DNA from: Copromyces sp. CBS 386.78
Taxonomy: Eukaryota; Ascomycota; Sordariomycetes; Sordariales; Sordariaceae
Reading direction: 5' to 3'
DNA length: 64,000 nucleotides
Assembly: GCA_030685235.1 (NCBI GenBank)
Contig: MU839121.1
Location: 186,001 to 250,000, forward strand
A program made the position numbers and the translations under genes. Positions 62,491-64,000 of this stretch are shown here, in pieces. How positions within the stretch are numbered: the stretch's first letter is position 1; each line of letters starts with the position of its first letter. A model generated the notes under the pieces. That model saw nothing but the letters and a program-made list of their open reading frames with translations, was not told the DNA's origin and did not search any database.

Positions 62491-63834
62491 CGAGAGGTTG
62501 CGGGTAGATTGGTCACTTTTCGGCGGCACTCTCAGGCTGGGCCTGGTGGTGGAAGTGAAAACACTCCAGGCGACGGGGCCACTCAAGGCGGAGAGGGAGA
62601 TGGACAAACGCAGAAGGGGACAAAAGAAGAACAGTCTAGGCAGAAGATGCTCAAGTTTGACTTTGGGAATGAGAAGGGGAAGAGGCCCGAATCAGCTGCT
62701 GCGGGTGATGGCGGAGAGAAAAGTTCCGAACAAGGCAAGAGAAAAGAAAAGAGACAGAAGCTATTGCTTTTGAAGGAAGACAAGGATCGGTTTGATGCCA
62801 TGAGGCAGATCCAAGGCGAGACAAAACGGTGGAAGCAGTGAGTTCACCAGCTCCCATATCCCTTCCCCTTGTCTCAGTAGCTGACATGTCGACAGATACT
62901 GGGCCCTCGCTATGGCCTTCTTGGCCTTCTCCATTCTGTGGGGGTTCGGTGCTGCCGTCTTCATGCTCACCGAAGCGCGAATTTCCAACCTGTCGTATTT
63001 TGACTCCATGTACTTTTGCTGGGTGTGGCTACTTACTATTGGGTTTGTGCCCTTTTTTTGTCCCTTCCTAACTGACCAAGACTGACCGCCGGATAGGTAC
63101 GGCGACATAACTCCCAAGTCCAACATCGGCAAGCCATTCTTCATCGTCTGGTCTCTCATTGCTGTTCCCATCGTTACCGTCCTCTTTCAAGAGATGTCGT
63201 CCACCGTCGTCAGTGCAGTCAACCGTGGTGCGTTTAAGGTAGCTGACTGGACCATCATGCCGACGTCAAAACGTGGAGTGCTGGACAAGTACATCCATAA
63301 ACACGCCTGGTTGAAGAGATTCATTCGTAAAATGTCGGACGCGGAAGAGTGCGCAGTTCAAGCCAGCGGGGATGCTGAACAGCCAAGAGACCTAGCCAGG
63401 TCGCCCAGGGTGCTAACGACCAGGAAGAACACCTCCCGAATCTCGTCTCTCAACCAATCAAGTCCATAGCTCATGACCTCCGCTTCTCCCCACGCAAGCG
63501 CAACTCATACGAGGAATGGCAGCTCTTCACCAGGCTAATTCAGTTTACCCAGACACACGAGGAGGTCGAACATGACGAACCGATGGCATGGGACTGGCTG
63601 AGTGAAGATTCTCCTCTGCTGGCGGATATCACCGAGGCGGAATGGGTGCTGGATCGTTTGTGCGAGTCACTTGACAGATATACGCGTTCCAGTCCCCGTC
63701 AAGAGCCACGCCCGCGAGAGGATTATGATGGGCAGGTTGAGGACACAAGTCCGGGGCCAGATTCTTTGCGTATTGAGAGAGAGCCGGGGCCGCTTGATGA
63801 CGTAGAGGAGGACCGGGAAGTCTCACCACACTGA
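62491..63834 (+). pseudogene. TOK1-type K+ channel, C-terminal half (no promoter)
   Basis: The frame is open from 62,491 but lacks a family start. Exons: to 62,837; 62,896-63,042; 63,097-63,348; 63,396-63,834, with introns of 58, 54 and 47 nt (the last one, GTGCGC...CCTAG, is needed to reach the C-terminal frame). It encodes the basic linker (QKLLLLKEDKDRFDAMRQIQ), a membrane helix (ALAMAFLAFSILWGFGAAVF), pore 2 as WVWLLTIG|YGDITPKS, a final helix (FIVWSLIAVPIVTVLFQEM) and a cytoplasmic tail ending EVSPH. Splice sites and reading frame are undamaged, so separation from the first half looks recent. The first in-frame ATG is at 62,647; if transcribed from a new promoter it could give a two-helix, one-pore protein. 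Confidence 0.85.
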
Positions 63835-64000
63835 CCAAGCTGACCAAGATGTGTCAAAAGCGACGCATGTTTCAGGGTTGGTGTTGTCGCGAAGGAGCAG
63901 AGGGTGTAAACAAAGACAGTTATCATCTTTCCCCTGCTTGGCTATTCGGAATCCGGGCCCCTGCATTCCCAAGTTGCGGCGTGAACTCAAAGGGCATTCA

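Overview
The window is nuclear DNA from a filamentous ascomycete of the order Sordariales, and everything recognisable fits Neurospora or a very close relative. The pointers are short GT-AG introns (about 47-105 nt, often with a CTAAC/CTGAC-type branch site), an OS-2/Hog1 MAP kinase, a class III G-alpha subunit (GNA-3), cullin-1, glycogen phosphorylase, a HET-domain protein, and an AT-rich block depleted in CpA/TpG that looks like the product of repeat-induced point mutation (RIP).

Layout. 1-1790 is a RIP-like AT-rich relic. 1.8-3.3 kb holds decayed coiled-coil coding sequence, one piece with a premature TAG that fits a CpA-to-TpA change. 4.3-6.6 kb is a HET-domain gene whose frame changes once. 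6,958-7,444 is a non-coding element with 38-bp perfect terminal inverted repeats and 10-bp direct repeats at its ends, sitting against the stop codon of an unknown gene (7.4-8.4 kb). Then come a DEDD 3'-5' exonuclease (9.1-10.0 kb), a long hairpin (10.1 kb), a vWA/alpha-kinase protein (11.0-13.6 kb), a tandem-duplicated coding relic (14.6-15.1 kb), a berberine-bridge-type FAD oxidase (15.4-17.2 kb), a 322-bp tandem duplication (17.3-18.0 kb) and AVL9 (18.6-21.4 kb).

From 18.6 to 54.5 kb every protein gene lies on the minus strand: AVL9, the osmosensing MAP kinase os-2, glycogen phosphorylase gpn, a small cysteine-rich secreted protein, gna-3, cul-1 and an SRF1-type membrane protein. Two identical-exon tRNA-Ala(AGC) genes sit on the plus strand in this block. 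The stretches upstream of os-2 (8.0 kb) and gna-3 (6.4 kb) contain no gene I can support and carry microsatellites, including a (CTAC)n array of about 240 bp. Three of these genes belong to linked signalling and reserve-carbohydrate biology (stress MAPK, G-alpha/cAMP, glycogen breakdown), but nothing in the sequence shows co-regulation.

The right end has a mitochondrial K+/H+ exchange-related protein (56.5-57.7 kb), a small basic hypothetical protein and, most strikingly, a TOK1-type two-pore outward-rectifier K+ channel gene cut in two. Its first six transmembrane segments and pore 1 are on the minus strand (62,000 to about 60,040); its last two segments and pore 2 are on the plus strand (about 62,497-63,834). 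Turning 60,040-62,496 round joins the halves in frame inside the cytoplasmic linker. This points to a 2.46-kb inversion, or an assembly error of that shape. A degenerate tRNA-like sequence lies in the 621-nt intron of the inverted half.
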